Positions 8,755-17,802 of a stretch of 64,000 nt of DNA are shown one piece after another. The position numbers and the translations under genes are program-made. Under the pieces are notes generated by a model that was not told where the DNA came from, did not search any database, and worked only from the letters and a program-made list of their open reading frames with translations. The first letter of the stretch is position 1. Each line of letters starts with the position of its first letter. The stretch is from Acidovorax delafieldii (GTDB lineage: Bacteria > Pseudomonadota > Gammaproteobacteria > Burkholderiales > Burkholderiaceae_C). The stretch spans positions 24,045-88,044 of the forward strand of contig DFQQ01000015.1 in assembly GCA_002377855.1 (NCBI GenBank). The letters run 5' to 3'.

Positions 8755-8981
8755 GGGGCCGACGGACCCGCGCGCAAGTGGTCTGCGCAGCAGTAGTGCG
8801 CGCCGTACTGGACGATGGCATCACTGCGGGGCAGGTGCAGGCCGCAGTGGGCGCACGCCACCATGTCCTGCGGCGCGGGTGGCTGTGGTGCCTTGGTGCG
8901 TTCCGGTGCTGCAGGCTCACGCCGGCTTTTCCAGAGGCTGAAAGCAATCACCAGCACCACCAGCAAGACGAGGTATTTCAT
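8751..8981 (-). CDS. Small membrane-anchored Cys/His protein, PP0621-like
   Basis: The 76-aa product begins with a transmembrane segment (MKYLVLLVVLVIAFSLW), then a charged Pro-rich linker and a C-terminal metal-binding-like pattern C-x-x-C ... H-x-C-C-x-x-H (CAHCGLHLPRSD, HYCCADH). That looks like a small treble-clef or TRASH-type zinc site facing the cytoplasm, but the metal is inferred. It fits the PP0621-like family found next to pilS in beta- and gammaproteobacteria. ATGA overlaps the stop of the upstream ypjD-like gene, and its own stop overlaps pilS, so the three are translationally linked. Function is unknown; a role in pilS signalling is suggested by position alone. Confidence 0.75.
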   Translation of the reverse strand: MKYLVLLVVLVIAFSLWKSRREPAAPERTKAPQPPAPQDMVACAHCGLHLPRSDAIVQYGAHYCCADHLRAGPSAP

Positions 8982-9775
8982 GCGGTGCGGCCCAGGACGA
9001 CTTCCAGCACGAAGCGCGAGCCGACATAGGCCAGCATCAGCAGCGCAGAGCCCGCGTACAGCAGGCGCACGGCGTTGCGTCCGCGCCAGCCAAAGCGTGC
9101 GCGTCCCAGCAGCAGCGCGGCAAACATGAGCCACGACAGCAGAGAAAAAATGGCCTTGTGGTCCCAGCGCCAGGCGCGGCCATACAGCATTTCACTGAAA
9201 AGCCAGCCGGCCAGCAGCGTGGCGCTGAGCAAGACAAATCCTGCGGTCACAAAGCGAAAGGTCAAGCGCTCCAGCGTCAGCAGCGGAATGCCGCTGTGGG
9301 GGTCTTCGGCCAGCCGGATGTGGCGCTCGGCCCGGGTCATCAGCCAGGCGTGCACCACGGCCGCAGCAAACAAGCCGTAGCAAGCGATGCCCAGTGCCAG
9401 GTGCAGCGGCAGCCAGGCCGAAGCAGTCACGTGCAGTGGCTGCCCCGGAAACAGGAGCGCCAGCACGATGGTGGCGGCCCCCAGCGCGGCAAGCACCCAC
9501 CGCGCCTGCATCTGCGGAAAAAGCTGGCGCTCTACCGCGTACACGGTGAGCACCAGCCACGCAGTCATCGACAACGCAGGTGCAAACCCGAAGCGTGGCG
9601 CCTCGCCCCACAGGCCCCACACCAGCAAAGCGCCGTGCAGCACCCAGGCCAGCAGCAGGGCATTGCGCGAGGCGGCTGCACCCATGCGGGAGGCCGCTGC
9701 GGCGGGTGCGGCGTATGCCAAGGCTGCGGCAAGGGCCAGCAGCCAGCTGACGGGGGAAGCACTGGGTAAAATCAT
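8978..9775 (-). CDS. CcsA/YpjD-like inner membrane protein
   Basis: A 265-aa integral membrane protein with about eight hydrophobic segments, in the cytochrome c assembly (CcsA/CcmC) superfamily. Length and position match E. coli YpjD (CorE), which also neighbours ffh. The tryptophan-rich WWD haem-handling motif of true CcsA is not obvious; histidines occur at PLHVTAS, PLHLALG and RWDHKAIF. Haem handling is therefore doubtful, and YpjD-type function (linked to metal export in some bacteria) is only a family suggestion. The ATG lies 106 nt from the divergently read ffh start. It heads the overlapping operon that ends with ampD. Confidence 0.8.
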   Translation of the reverse strand: MILPSASPVSWLLALAAALAYAAPAAAASRMGAAASRNALLLAWVLHGALLVWGLWGEAPRFGFAPALSMTAWLVLTVYAVERQLFPQMQARWVLAALGAATIVLALLFPGQPLHVTASAWLPLHLALGIACYGLFAAAVVHAWLMTRAERHIRLAEDPHSGIPLLTLERLTFRFVTAGFVLLSATLLAGWLFSEMLYGRAWRWDHKAIFSLLSWLMFAALLLGRARFGWRGRNAVRLLYAGSALLMLAYVGSRFVLEVVLGRTA

Positions 9776-9881
9776 GGGTCACAGTTTAGCCTTTCGCCCA
9801 CTGCCAGCGCTCTGGCAAACCTGCCTGCATTTGACTTGTGTGCAGGTTGCGGCTTACCCCGGAACCTTTCCAGAACTCCCT

Positions 9882-11264
9882 ATGGCCTCCGCACTCACCG
9901 ACAAACTCACGCGACTCGTCAAGGAGATGCGCGGCCAGGCCCGCATCACCGAATCCAACGTCACCGACATGCTGCGCGAGGTGCGCATGGCGCTGCTGGA
10001 GGCCGATGTCGCCCTGCCCGTGGTGCGTGACTTCATCGCCCGCGTCAAGGAAAAGGCGCTGGGACAGGAGGTGCTGGGGTCCCTCAAGCCGGGGCAGACG
10101 CTGGTCAGCATCGTCAACCGCGAACTGGCTGCCACCATGGGCGAAGGCGTGGCCGACATCAACTTGGCTGCCCAGCCACCGGCCGTGATCCTGATGGCGG
10201 GCTTGCAGGGGGCCGGTAAAACCACCACCACCGCCAAGCTGGCCAAGCACCTGATTGAAAAGCGCAAGAAGAAGGTGCTGACGGTATCGGGCGACGTGTA
10301 CCGCCCCGCGGCCATCGAACAGCTCAAGACCGTGACCGCCCAGGCCGGTGCCGAGTGGTTCCCCAGCACCCCTGACCAAAAGCCGCTGGACATTGCCAAC
10401 GCGGCGCTGGACTACGCCAAGAAGCACTACTTTGATGTGCTGCTGGTGGACACGGCGGGCCGCCTGGCGATTGACGAAGCCTTGATGAAGGAAATCAAGG
10501 ACTTGCATGCCGCCATCAACCCCGTCGAAACCCTGTTCGTGGTAGACGCCATGCAGGGGCAGGACGCGATCAATACCGCCAAGGCCTTCAAAGAGGCGCT
10601 GCCGCTCACCGGCATCGTGCTGACCAAGCTCGATGGCGACTCGCGCGGCGGTGCGGCGCTGTCGGTGCGCCAGATCACCGGCGCGCCCATCAAGTTTGCG
10701 GGTGTGTCTGAAAAGATTGACGGGCTGGAGGTGTTCGACGCCGAACGCCACGCAGGCCGCATCCTGGGCATGGGTGACATCGTGGCGCTGGTGGAGCAGG
10801 TCACGGCAGGCGTGGACATGGAGGCCGCCCAAAAGCTGGCCGCCAAGGTCAAGAGCGGTGACGGCTTTGACCTGAACGACTTCCTCTCGCAGATTCAGCA
10901 GATGAAGCAGATGGGTGGCCTGTCCAGCCTGATGGACAAGTTGCCGTCTCAACTCACCGCCAAGGCGGGCTCCATCGACATGGACAAGGCCGAAAAAGAC
11001 ATCAAGCGCAAGGAGGGCATCATCCAGAGCATGACGCCGCTGGAGCGCCGCAAGCCCGACCTCATCAAGGCCACCCGCAAAAAGCGCATTGCTGCGGGTG
11101 CTGGCGTGCATGTGCAAGAGGTGAACCGCCTGCTCAAGGAGTTTGAGCAGATGCAGGACATGATGAAGAAGATGAAGGGCGGCGGCCTGATGAAGATGAT
11201 GAAACGCATGGGCGGCATGAAGGGCCTGGGCGGCATGCCCAAGATGCCGTTTGGCGGGTCTTGA
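9882..11264 (+). CDS. ffh: Signal recognition particle GTPase Ffh
   Basis: Ffh binds 4.5S RNA and signal sequences of inner-membrane proteins and docks with FtsY. The 460-aa protein has the N domain (1-95), the G domain with GLQGAGKT (107-114), DTAGR and TKLDGD motifs, and a methionine-rich M domain ending in a Met/Gly/Lys tail (MMKKMKGGG ... MPKMPFGGS). ATG at 9882 gives the conserved MASALTDKL start; the reading frame is open far upstream but that part is antisense to the ypjD-like gene. No clear Shine-Dalgarno is visible. An intrinsic terminator follows at 11321. Confidence 0.97.
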   Translation: MASALTDKLTRLVKEMRGQARITESNVTDMLREVRMALLEADVALPVVRDFIARVKEKALGQEVLGSLKPGQTLVSIVNRELAATMGEGVADINLAAQPPAVILMAGLQGAGKTTTTAKLAKHLIEKRKKKVLTVSGDVYRPAAIEQLKTVTAQAGAEWFPSTPDQKPLDIANAALDYAKKHYFDVLLVDTAGRLAIDEALMKEIKDLHAAINPVETLFVVDAMQGQDAINTAKAFKEALPLTGIVLTKLDGDSRGGAALSVRQITGAPIKFAGVSEKIDGLEVFDAERHAGRILGMGDIVALVEQVTAGVDMEAAQKLAAKVKSGDGFDLNDFLSQIQQMKQMGGLSSLMDKLPSQLTAKAGSIDMDKAEKDIKRKEGIIQSMTPLERRKPDLIKATRKKRIAAGAGVHVQEVNRLLKEFEQMQDMMKKMKGGGLMKMMKRMGGMKGLGGMPKMPFGGS

Positions 11265-11266
11265 AA

Positions 11267-11318
11267 TTTGCTATTGAATCAATAGCTGCTGGCGCTTGAT
11301 GGATAAGCGCTAGGAGCC
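11267..11318 (+). repeat. Tandem-hairpin repeat, copy A
   Basis: Two adjacent inverted repeats: GCTATTG-AAT-CAATAGC and GGCGCTT-GATGGAT-AAGCGCT. The same two-hairpin pattern recurs at 12841-12891 (inverted), 23628-23680 and 42735-42786, with fragments at 28460 and 44563. Here it starts 3 nt after the ffh stop and directly precedes the ffh terminator. Confidence 0.7.
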
Positions 11319-11320
11319 AA

Positions 11321-11357
11321 AAAGGCGCAAAACCTTTGCAGGGTTTGCGCCTTTTTT
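11321..11357 (+). terminator. Rho-independent terminator of ffh
   Basis: A perfect 11-bp stem AAAGGCGCAAA / TTTGCGCCTTT with a 12-nt loop is followed by more T residues (TTT in the arm plus TTT). It lies 57 nt after the ffh stop and overlaps the end of the convergent small gene. Confidence 0.85.
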
Positions 11358-11728
11358 CATGGCTGCTGTGGTGGGCTGGCCGGGCCTTCACCTTCGGCCC
11401 CATCCTCGGCGGTGGGCGGGGTGAGCACGGGGCATGGCCAGTTCAGCAGCTCTGCCAGCCGGGTGGTGATCCAGGTTGCTTCTTCGACCGAAACACCAGA
11501 CTCCGCCGTGCACAGCCCGGCGTGGATGCGCCGCAAGATCTCTGTTTCTGACGGGGCCTGCACGTGGTACAGCGTTTGCGCGTGTTCCACCAGGTGCCCG
11601 GCCAGGTCTTCGCACAGCTCGTAGCGGCCGCGCACGACGGAGGCCGGCTCGCGCAGGCGCTGGCGGCTGTCGGCATACACCGCCAGGAACGAGGGTGGGA
11701 CGTGGATCTGGTTGTCTTCTTCGTGCAT
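11357..11728 (-). CDS. Conserved hypothetical protein, 123 aa
   Basis: I do not recognise an enzyme. The start MHEEDNQIHVPPSFLAVY resembles a short Burkholderiales family I recall being labelled, without good grounds, ATPase with chaperone activity; no nucleotide-binding motif is present. The middle is predicted helical (LCEDLAGHLVEHAQTL, ILRRIHAGL), and the last 25 residues are Pro/Glu-rich and probably disordered. ATG at 11728 is chosen because the longer frame overlaps the next gene. It follows the 84-aa gene by 16 nt, so the two probably form one leftward transcript. Soluble, no signal peptide. Confidence 0.7.
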   Translation of the reverse strand: MHEEDNQIHVPPSFLAVYADSRQRLREPASVVRGRYELCEDLAGHLVEHAQTLYHVQAPSETEILRRIHAGLCTAESGVSVEEATWITTRLAELLNWPCPVLTPPTAEDGAEGEGPASPPQQP

Positions 11729-11744
11729 GGGCGGATGGAGTGAC

Positions 11745-11999
11745 TCAATCGGGGGTGAACAGGCGCTCGAACTTGGCTTTGTCTGCAGCCAGCTCAAAGG
11801 TCACCACCTGGCCCATCTTCATGTCCGATAGGCGGCAAGCGGCGTACAGGGTGCTCTTGCCCGCCAGTTCCATGGCGTCCAGGTCGACGATGGCGTAGGG
11901 GTGAGGCACGAAGACCTGGTGCTCGAAAATCTCGCGGTGCTGGTTGCGGGGCGAGGGGTAGAGCTTGTACCGGTCGGTGGTGATGGTTTGTGTGGCCAT
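11745..11999 (-). CDS. Conserved hypothetical protein, 84 aa
   Basis: A small soluble protein starting MATQTITTDRYKLYPSPRN. It contains a run FVPHPYAIVDLDAMELAG and ends in an acidic/Lys-mixed helix (FELAADKAKFERLF). No catalytic motif, signal peptide or membrane segment is seen. It lies 16 nt upstream of the 123-aa gene and 99 nt from the divergent 76-aa/moaE pair, so 12000-12098 must hold both promoters. ATG at 11999 avoids a long N-terminal extension that is antisense to the neighbouring gene. Function unknown. Confidence 0.65.
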   Translation of the reverse strand: MATQTITTDRYKLYPSPRNQHREIFEHQVFVPHPYAIVDLDAMELAGKSTLYAACRLSDMKMGQVVTFELAADKAKFERLFTPD

Positions 12000-12098
12000 G
12001 GCGAAATGAGGGGCGGCGCTGGCGCCCAGGGGCTGCGGTGGGGGTAAAGTGCGGGCGAATGCTACAGACAATCCTGCCCAACTACCAACAACATCTCC

Positions 12099-12329
12099 AT
12101 GGCACGACCTAAAAGTGAATGGCCGAGCAAGGTGCTGGCCTTGATCCAGTCCGGCAACCATGCCGCTGCGGTGGCGCAGATCAAGGTGGCGCCCACCGTG
12201 GGCGACATCACGCGGCTACAGACCCAGCTGGCCAAGCTGCCGCCATCGCCCGCACTGCAGCAATTGCAGAATTTTGTTGAAGAGGAGCGCGCCCTGCTGG
12301 CCGCGCCCCGCCTGCACCGCGCACCATGA
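12099..12329 (+). CDS. Small hypothetical protein co-translated with moaE
   Basis: A 76-aa mostly helical, basic-start protein (MARPKSEWPSKVLALIQ) with a repeating Leu/Ala pattern (ITRLQTQLAKLPPSPALQQLQNFVEEER) that could form a short coiled coil. It is not MoaD: the C-terminal Gly-Gly needed for thiocarboxylation is absent (it ends LHRAP). Its TGA overlaps the moaE ATG (ATGA at 12326-12329), so translation is probably coupled. Function unknown. Confidence 0.6.
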   Translation: MARPKSEWPSKVLALIQSGNHAAAVAQIKVAPTVGDITRLQTQLAKLPPSPALQQLQNFVEEERALLAAPRLHRAP

Positions 12330-12802
12330 CCTACGCACGCGTATCCATCCAGACCGATGACTTTGACCTCTCCCGCGAAATCGCCGAGCTGCGCCGCGAA
12401 GACAAGGGCGTGGGCGCAGTATGCAGCTTTGTGGGCACCGTGCGCGACCGCAACGAGGGCGACGCCGTGGCATCGATGGAGCTGGAGCATTACCCCGGGA
12501 TGACGGAGAAATCCATCGAAGCCATGGTGGAAGAGGCGTTTCGGCGCTTCGACATCTTTGGCGCCCGCGTTATTCACCGGGTGGGCCTGCTGCAGCCGCT
12601 TGACCAGATCGTGCTGGTGGCCGTGACCAGCGCCCACCGGGGCCAGAGCTTTCAGGCCTGCGAGTTTTTGATGGACTATCTCAAGACCCAAGCCCCCTTC
12701 TGGAAGAAGGAGCAAACGGCCCAAGGTGCCCGCTGGGTAGACGCGCGGGTGAGCGACGATGCAGCCCTTGCACGCTGGGGCATCACGGCGCGCAATGCGT
12801 GA
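12326..12802 (+). CDS. moaE: Molybdopterin synthase catalytic subunit
   Basis: MoaE, with thiocarboxylated MoaD, inserts two sulfurs into cyclic pyranopterin phosphate to make molybdopterin. The 158-aa protein has the family motifs CSFVGTVRDRN, LEHYPGM, TSAHRGQSFQACEFLMDYLKTQAPFWKKE (active-site His/Arg and Lys residues) and GARWVDA. Length is normal (about 150). The ATG overlaps the stop of the preceding 76-aa gene. No moaD, moaA or moaC is adjacent in this window, so the rest of the pathway must be elsewhere. Confidence 0.95.
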   Translation: MTYARVSIQTDDFDLSREIAELRREDKGVGAVCSFVGTVRDRNEGDAVASMELEHYPGMTEKSIEAMVEEAFRRFDIFGARVIHRVGLLQPLDQIVLVAVTSAHRGQSFQACEFLMDYLKTQAPFWKKEQTAQGARWVDARVSDDAALARWGITARNA

Positions 12803-12840
12803 GGCCACCGCCAGCGTGCTCCAGAAATTTCAGTAAAAAC

Positions 12841-12891
12841 AGCAATGGCGCCCATGCGGCAAGCGCCGGCAGCTATTAAAAATATAGCGAA
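12841..12891 (-). repeat. Tandem-hairpin repeat, copy B
   Basis: Inverted copy of the element at 11267. Read on the minus strand it gives GCTATATTTTTAATAGCT, then GCCGGCGCTTGCC...GGGCGCC. It sits between moaE and the clpB promoter. Confidence 0.6.
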
Positions 12892-12952
12892 ACGCGGTAC
12901 CGGCGCCGTTCTGATTTGCTGACGCATGTCAATCCCTTCCTTCGAGAGCTGC

Positions 12953-12981
12953 CTTGAAATGAGGCAGTACATGCCCCAGAT
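12953..12981 (+). promoter_or_regulatory. sigma32 (heat-shock) promoter of clpB
   Basis: CTTGAA (12953-12958) and CCCCAGAT (12974-12981) are separated by 15 bp and match the RpoH consensus CTTGAA / CCCCATNT. Transcription would start near 12988, only a few bases before the GGAGG ribosome site at 12994-12998. No CIRCE repeat is present. Confidence 0.75.
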
Positions 12982-13007
12982 GCTTTGCAATTCGGAGGAT
13001 ATTGACC

Positions 13008-15614
<2,607 letters not shown>

Positions 15615-15626
15615 AGGGGCACCGGC

Positions 15627-15662
15627 GAGCTGGCGACGCCTTGCATGGGGTGTCGCCAGCTC
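15627..15662 (+). other. Strong hairpin after clpB
   Basis: GAGCTGGCGACGCC pairs with GGTGTCGCCAGCTC over 14 bp (one G-T), with an 8-nt loop, starting 12 nt after the clpB stop. No U tract follows, so it is either a weak terminator or a 3'-end stabiliser. Confidence 0.55.
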
Positions 15663-15687
15663 CACAGTTGTGAATGAGAGGTGTTGT

Positions 15688-16041
15688 TTGAACGAATTTG
15701 TTGCAGGTGTATTGCGCTGGGTGCTGCGGTTGGTGGTCTTCGCGATGGGCGTGGTGCTGTTTTTGAGCATCGTGGCCGCAGTGATGGTGCTGGCGCTGGT
15801 TTGGGCACTGCGCGCAGGTTGGGCGCGCCTGACCGGCAAGCCCGTGACCCCTTGGGTGATGCGCATGGACCCTCGCACGGGCTTCAGCACGGTGTTTCGT
15901 TCAACAGAGCGCTGGTCTGCCGCCCGGCAGAGCGCGCCAGCGCCCGACGGTGCCCCAGAAGAGCCTGCGGGTCCACGCCGCGGCGGTGTTCTGCCCGGCG
16001 CGGCGGAAGTCACGGACGTGGTGCCGCGCGAGGTACGCTGA
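15688..16041 (+). CDS. Small inner-membrane protein, unknown function
   Basis: The 117-aa product has one long hydrophobic stretch (about residues 5-45, WVLRLVVFAMGVVLFLSIVA and following), enough for one or two membrane helices, then a basic-acidic, Pro-rich cytoplasmic tail. The TTG at 15688 is preferred because GAGAGGTG lies at the right distance; a GTG at 15670 in the same frame would include that site in the coding region. No known domain. It stands alone between clpB and the aldehyde dehydrogenase gene. Function unknown. Confidence 0.6.
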   Translation: MNEFVAGVLRWVLRLVVFAMGVVLFLSIVAAVMVLALVWALRAGWARLTGKPVTPWVMRMDPRTGFSTVFRSTERWSAARQSAPAPDGAPEEPAGPRRGGVLPGAAEVTDVVPREVR

Positions 16042-16193
16042 ACCCCAATGGCTGAGCGGCCGCACTGCCGCGTGTGCGCATCGGGGATCGTTTTGTCGGG
16101 TGCAAGACGCAATGCCGCCTTGGCCCCTGAGCCCTGTTGGCCCATGTGCCCTTTGGTGACGCACCCGTGGCGTGTGTCTCCTATGATCCCTGC

Positions 16194-17633
16194 ATGACCC
16201 CAGCCGACATCCACGCCCACTTCCAACTCCAGCGGCAGGCCAGCCGCGAACACGTCGATGTACCTCTGCTGGTGCGCCGAGAGCGCCTGCTTCGCATCCA
16301 GAAAATGCTGGACGAGCACGGGCCCGTGCTGGCCGCAGCCGTTCAGGCTGACTTCGGTATGCGCTCCCCGCTGTTGACAGAGGTGGCAGACTTTTTCGTG
16401 CTGCGCAGCCTGCTCAAACACACCCTGCGCCACCTGGCACGGTGGATGAAGCCCCAAAAAGTCTTCACACCGCTTGTGCTGCAGCCCGCTAGCGGCTGGA
16501 TTGCCCGCCAGCCTCTGGGCGTGGTGGGTGTCATTGCGCCGTGGAATTACCCCGTGCAACTGGCGCTGGCACCGGCCATCACCGCACTGGCGGCGGGCAA
16601 CCGCGTCATGCTCAAGCCCAGCGAGCTTACGCCCCATACCTCTGCCCAATTGGCAGCGTTGGTGGCCCAGTTTTTCGCACCTGATGAATTCTGCGTGGTG
16701 CAGGGCGATGCCAACCTGTCGGCGCTGTTTGCTTCACTGCCGTTTGACCATCTGGTGTTCACCGGCTCCACCGCGGTGGGCCGCAAGGTGGCGCAGGCGG
16801 CTGCCCAGAACCTGACGCCCACCACGCTGGAGCTGGGCGGAAAGTCGCCTTGCATCATTGACGGCCACTGCGATATGCAGGATGCCGCGCTCAAGATCGC
16901 CCACGGCAAGCTCATCAACGCAGGGCAGACCTGTATAGCGCCCGACTACGTGCTGCTGCCCCGGGGGCGCGAGGGCGAGTTTGCCCAGGCGTATGCGGCA
17001 GCCGTAGTGCGCTTGTTCCCCACCATTGAGGGCAATGGCGACTATGCCTCCATCATCACGGCGCGCCACCATGCGCGTTTGCGCACCATGCTGCAGCAGG
17101 CGCAAACTTTGGGCGCCGAGGTCCAGACCATCGATCCGGCAGCGGGCAAGCCTGTGGTGCACACCACCGGAACGCTGGGAGACGGCGCGAGCCGGCAGAT
17201 GTTGCCCACCCTGGTGTTCGGCGCCACATCGGCCATGCAACTCATGCAAGAAGAGATCTTTGGCCCGATCCTGCCAGTGATTTCTTACGAACGGCTGGAC
17301 GACGCCATTGCCCATATCAACGCAGGGCCGCGCCCGCTGGCACTGTACTGGTTTGGGCAGAGCGAGGCCGTGCGTGACGACGTGCTCAGCCGCACCGTGA
17401 GCGGCGGCGTGACGGTGAACGACACGCTGATGCACATCGCGCACGACAACCTGCCTTTTGGCGGCGTGGGCGACAGCGGTTGGGGGGCCTACCACGGCGA
17501 GCAAGGCTTCTTGCGTTTTTGCCACCAGAAATCGGTGCTGGTCCAATCGCACTGGTCAATGGGGTCGATGTTGTACCCCCCTTATGGAGCGCGGTTTGAA
17601 CGCATCATGGGGCTGATGCGCCGCTGGTTCTAG
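16194..17633 (+). CDS. calB: Coniferyl-aldehyde-dehydrogenase-like enzyme
   Basis: A 479-aa NAD(P)-dependent aldehyde dehydrogenase, oxidising an aldehyde to its acid. It has the oxyanion Asn in PWNYP (N118), general base E213 in LELGGKSP, catalytic C247 in GQTCIAP, and the family's C-terminal LPFGGVGDSGWGAYHG block. The length, the absence of the GxxxxG pattern of long-chain enzymes and a C-terminal membrane-like FERIMGLMRRWF resemble the CalB/ALDH3-type coniferyl aldehyde dehydrogenases; the real substrate is not certain and may be a fatty or aromatic aldehyde. ATG at 16194 matches the family N-terminus; no good ribosome site is visible. Single gene. Confidence 0.85.
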   Translation: MTPADIHAHFQLQRQASREHVDVPLLVRRERLLRIQKMLDEHGPVLAAAVQADFGMRSPLLTEVADFFVLRSLLKHTLRHLARWMKPQKVFTPLVLQPASGWIARQPLGVVGVIAPWNYPVQLALAPAITALAAGNRVMLKPSELTPHTSAQLAALVAQFFAPDEFCVVQGDANLSALFASLPFDHLVFTGSTAVGRKVAQAAAQNLTPTTLELGGKSPCIIDGHCDMQDAALKIAHGKLINAGQTCIAPDYVLLPRGREGEFAQAYAAAVVRLFPTIEGNGDYASIITARHHARLRTMLQQAQTLGAEVQTIDPAAGKPVVHTTGTLGDGASRQMLPTLVFGATSAMQLMQEEIFGPILPVISYERLDDAIAHINAGPRPLALYWFGQSEAVRDDVLSRTVSGGVTVNDTLMHIAHDNLPFGGVGDSGWGAYHGEQGFLRFCHQKSVLVQSHWSMGSMLYPPYGARFERIMGLMRRWF

Positions 17634-17701
17634 GCCGGCCGGCTCTGCAATGTGCGGCACATGCGCGGCTGTGTCGCGTTGTGACCCCTTTGCGTGCCTT
17701 C

Positions 17702-17764
17702 ACAGGCGCCTTTGCAGGCACTTCTTGCATACGCCTCTTGCAGGCGCCTCCTGCAGGCGCCTCC
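17702..17764. repeat. Decayed tandem repeat between convergent genes
   Basis: A 13-bp unit TGCAGGCGCCTCC occurs twice in perfect tandem (17739-17764), and diverged units (CAGGCGCCTTTGCAGG, TTGCATACGCCTCT) precede it. Each unit holds the palindrome GGCGCC. It lies between the 3' ends of calB (17633) and the hybrid kinase gene (17803). Confidence 0.65.
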
Positions 17765-17802
17765 TGTTCCCAAGGCTGCGCTGCCAGCGCTTGCGCCGTG
17801 CC

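Noticed and set aside
9786..11117. Minus-strand frame (443 codons) opposite ffh
   Set aside because: Antisense shadow of ffh with His/Gln/Leu-biased composition.
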